NCBI GenBank assembly: GCA_026122225.1
Contig: JANEZZ010001909.1
Location: forward strand, 682,001-746,000
DNA from: Heloderma charlesbogerti
Taxonomy: Eukaryota > Chordata > Lepidosauria > Squamata > Helodermatidae
Direction of reading: 5' to 3'
DNA: 64,000 nt
Below are positions 62,700-64,000 of the stretch, in pieces. The translations under genes and the position numbers were made by a program. A model generated the notes under the pieces. The model made no database searches, was not told the DNA's origin, and worked only from the letters and a program-made list of their open reading frames with translations. Every line of letters begins with the position of its first letter. Position 1 is the first letter of the stretch.

Positions 62700-62937
62700 G
62701 CAAGGGAGGGCTGTACCTCCATGTCAGAGCATGTAGGAAGTCCTGGGTTCGATCCCTGTCATCTCCAGCTTTAAAAGATCAGGCATCCAAAGAGGTAAGA
62801 AAGAACCTCTCCAGCACCATTGGAGGCCCTAGAGCAAACTCCCCAACCGCTGGCAGCTGGTTGGCCACCGAGTGACAGAATGCTGGAATAGCTGGACCCT
62901 TGGTCTGATCCAGCAGGGCTCTTCCTACGCTCTTAAC
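62700..62937 (+). mobile_element. tRNA-derived SINE with CR1-like tail
   Basis: Head with B-box GGGTTCGATCCCTGTCATCT at 62748-62767, body, and tail TTGGTCTGATCCAGCAGGGC, the end of local CR1 tails. It sits just after the candidate donor at 62681. Confidence 0.75.
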
Positions 62938-64000
62938 TGGTATTCTCCAGATGCTTTGTACTGCAACTCCCATCAGTCTTGATAATTGTGCTTTTAGATC
63001 TTTACACTGCTCCTGGCTTTTACTTTTATTTTACTCTTGTTTCCAATGTTTAAAGGTTCTATATGATGTTTCATCATGTCATAATTTATGGTTTTAGAGG
63101 CTTTTTGTGCACTGTCTGGAGAGCTTTAGCTATTCAGTGGTATAGAGATGTATAAATAAATAGGCCGCAATCAGCATGGTCAGTCGGCAGGGATGATGGG
63201 AAGTGAAGTCCAAAACAGCTGGAAGTTGGAGAAGGAAGGCTGCTCTGGAGAGCTGCTGGTGTTCAGAGCGGGCAGGGGGATCAATGACAGGACGGTACGA
63301 GGCAGCTTCGTTTATTATGGGTAAAGGTATGGCAAAAGGTCCCAGGTTTCATCTACAGCAACTACAACTACAGGGCTCTCCAGTAGCTGAGCTGGGAAAT
63401 CCCCATTGTGGCCAGAAAACCTGAGTTACGTCATATTGGGCTAGATGGACCTACTGGGTCTCTCTCAGCAAAAATGCTGCTTTTCTGAGTCAGCTGGACA
63501 GCTCCTCAGCCCTGCTTTGCCTCTCCTGAACAAGCTACAACAATAAAGATACATATATATTTATTGTTGTGTACAAAGATTTAAACAACTTGGGACCAGG
63601 ATACCTGAGAGAGCGCCTTCTGTGTTACCAACCTGCCCAGTCACTGAGGTCAGCAGAGGGCATGTTCCTGGTGGTTTCACATGGGCCCATGGCCTGATTG
63701 GAGTCCACCAGGAAAAGAGCCTTCAGTGTGGTGGCTCCCTTCCTTTGTTATTTCAGGAAGCCTTCATTAAATGACCAGCTGCAGTTTATCAAACTTGGTT
63801 TTATCAGAACTCTGTTTCTTTAAAAAAAAAAAATTATTGTAACATGGTGTTTTTATTCTTTATCCTGTCTGCTGTTCACTGCTCCGAGGTCTCTGGCTCT
63901 GGAGCAATATACAAATACTGTGTGTGCGTGTGCGTGCATAATCTCCCCCAGCGTTCTAGTTATCAGCAAAATAATGGTTGGAGACAGTGAACAAAACTTT
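62938..64000. other. Right-end repeat mosaic
   Basis: A palindromic MITE is split by an L2-like tail (62990-63170). A SINE-like tail (63430-63490, GGGCTAGATGGACC) and an L2-like fragment (63555-63915) follow. No gene is seen. Confidence 0.65.
63555..63915 (+). mobile_element. L2-like LINE 3' fragment
   Basis: TACAAAGATTTAAACAACTTGG, GACCAGGATACCTGAGAGAG and a T-rich tail resemble the fragments at 2165 and 7990. Confidence 0.65.

Noticed and set aside
56000..64000. POLR2G, expected to the right of ZBTB3
   Set aside because: Searched by eye for its N-terminal exon on the plus strand; nothing resembling it was found, so it is probably beyond the window.

Overview
The window is vertebrate nuclear DNA, most likely from a squamate reptile and probably a lizard. 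Three things point there. The genes are multi-exon vertebrate genes in the order HNRNPUL2 - TTC9C - ZBTB3 known from human 11q12.3. The interspersed repeats are a reptile mixture of CR1, L2-like, CORE-SINE, tRNA-SINE and many short DNA transposons. There is also an intact full-length RTE-BovB LINE, a family typical of squamates and ruminants. The species cannot be fixed from the sequence alone.

Layout. 1-151 (-): start of HNRNPUL2 exon 1, running off the left edge. 150-1000: NRF1/CCAAT-rich promoter shared with TTC9C. 5149-9943 (+): complete TTC9C, 171 aa in three coding exons. 9944-19799: its probable 3' UTR and repeat-rich spacer. 19800-38777 (-): a complete four-exon Dapper/DACT-family gene, 729 aa, best interpreted as Dact4-like, with a 13.9 kb first intron. 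38780-40950: promoter interval shared head-to-head with the next gene. 40954-47912 (+): a complete four-exon MAP1LC3 (LC3C-like) gene, 121 aa, whose stop codon directly follows the conjugation glycine. 47913-52999: probable 3' UTR and spacer. 53000-54382 (-): ZBTB3, single coding exon, 460 aa. 55500-56060: CCAAT-box-rich promoter region. 56362-59584 (+): full-length BovB LINE with one intact 957-aa ORF and an 11-bp target duplication, inserted in an older CR1 (minus strand). 60421-64000: AT-rich repeats, plus one weak candidate exon of an unidentified gene near 62.6 kb. POLR2G, expected beyond ZBTB3, was not found.

How it fits together. HNRNPUL2 (RNA-binding, SAP domain), TTC9C (TPR co-chaperone-like) and ZBTB3 (BTB zinc-finger repressor) are conserved housekeeping neighbours. 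The unusual part is the DACT-like and LC3-like pair lying between TTC9C and ZBTB3, where human has neither. DACT proteins regulate Dishevelled/Wnt and TGF-beta signalling and LC3 is the autophagosome ubiquitin-like protein; their close divergent promoters make co-regulation possible but unproven. Exon boundaries given here come from reading frame, splice consensus and recalled family similarity, not from transcripts or searches.
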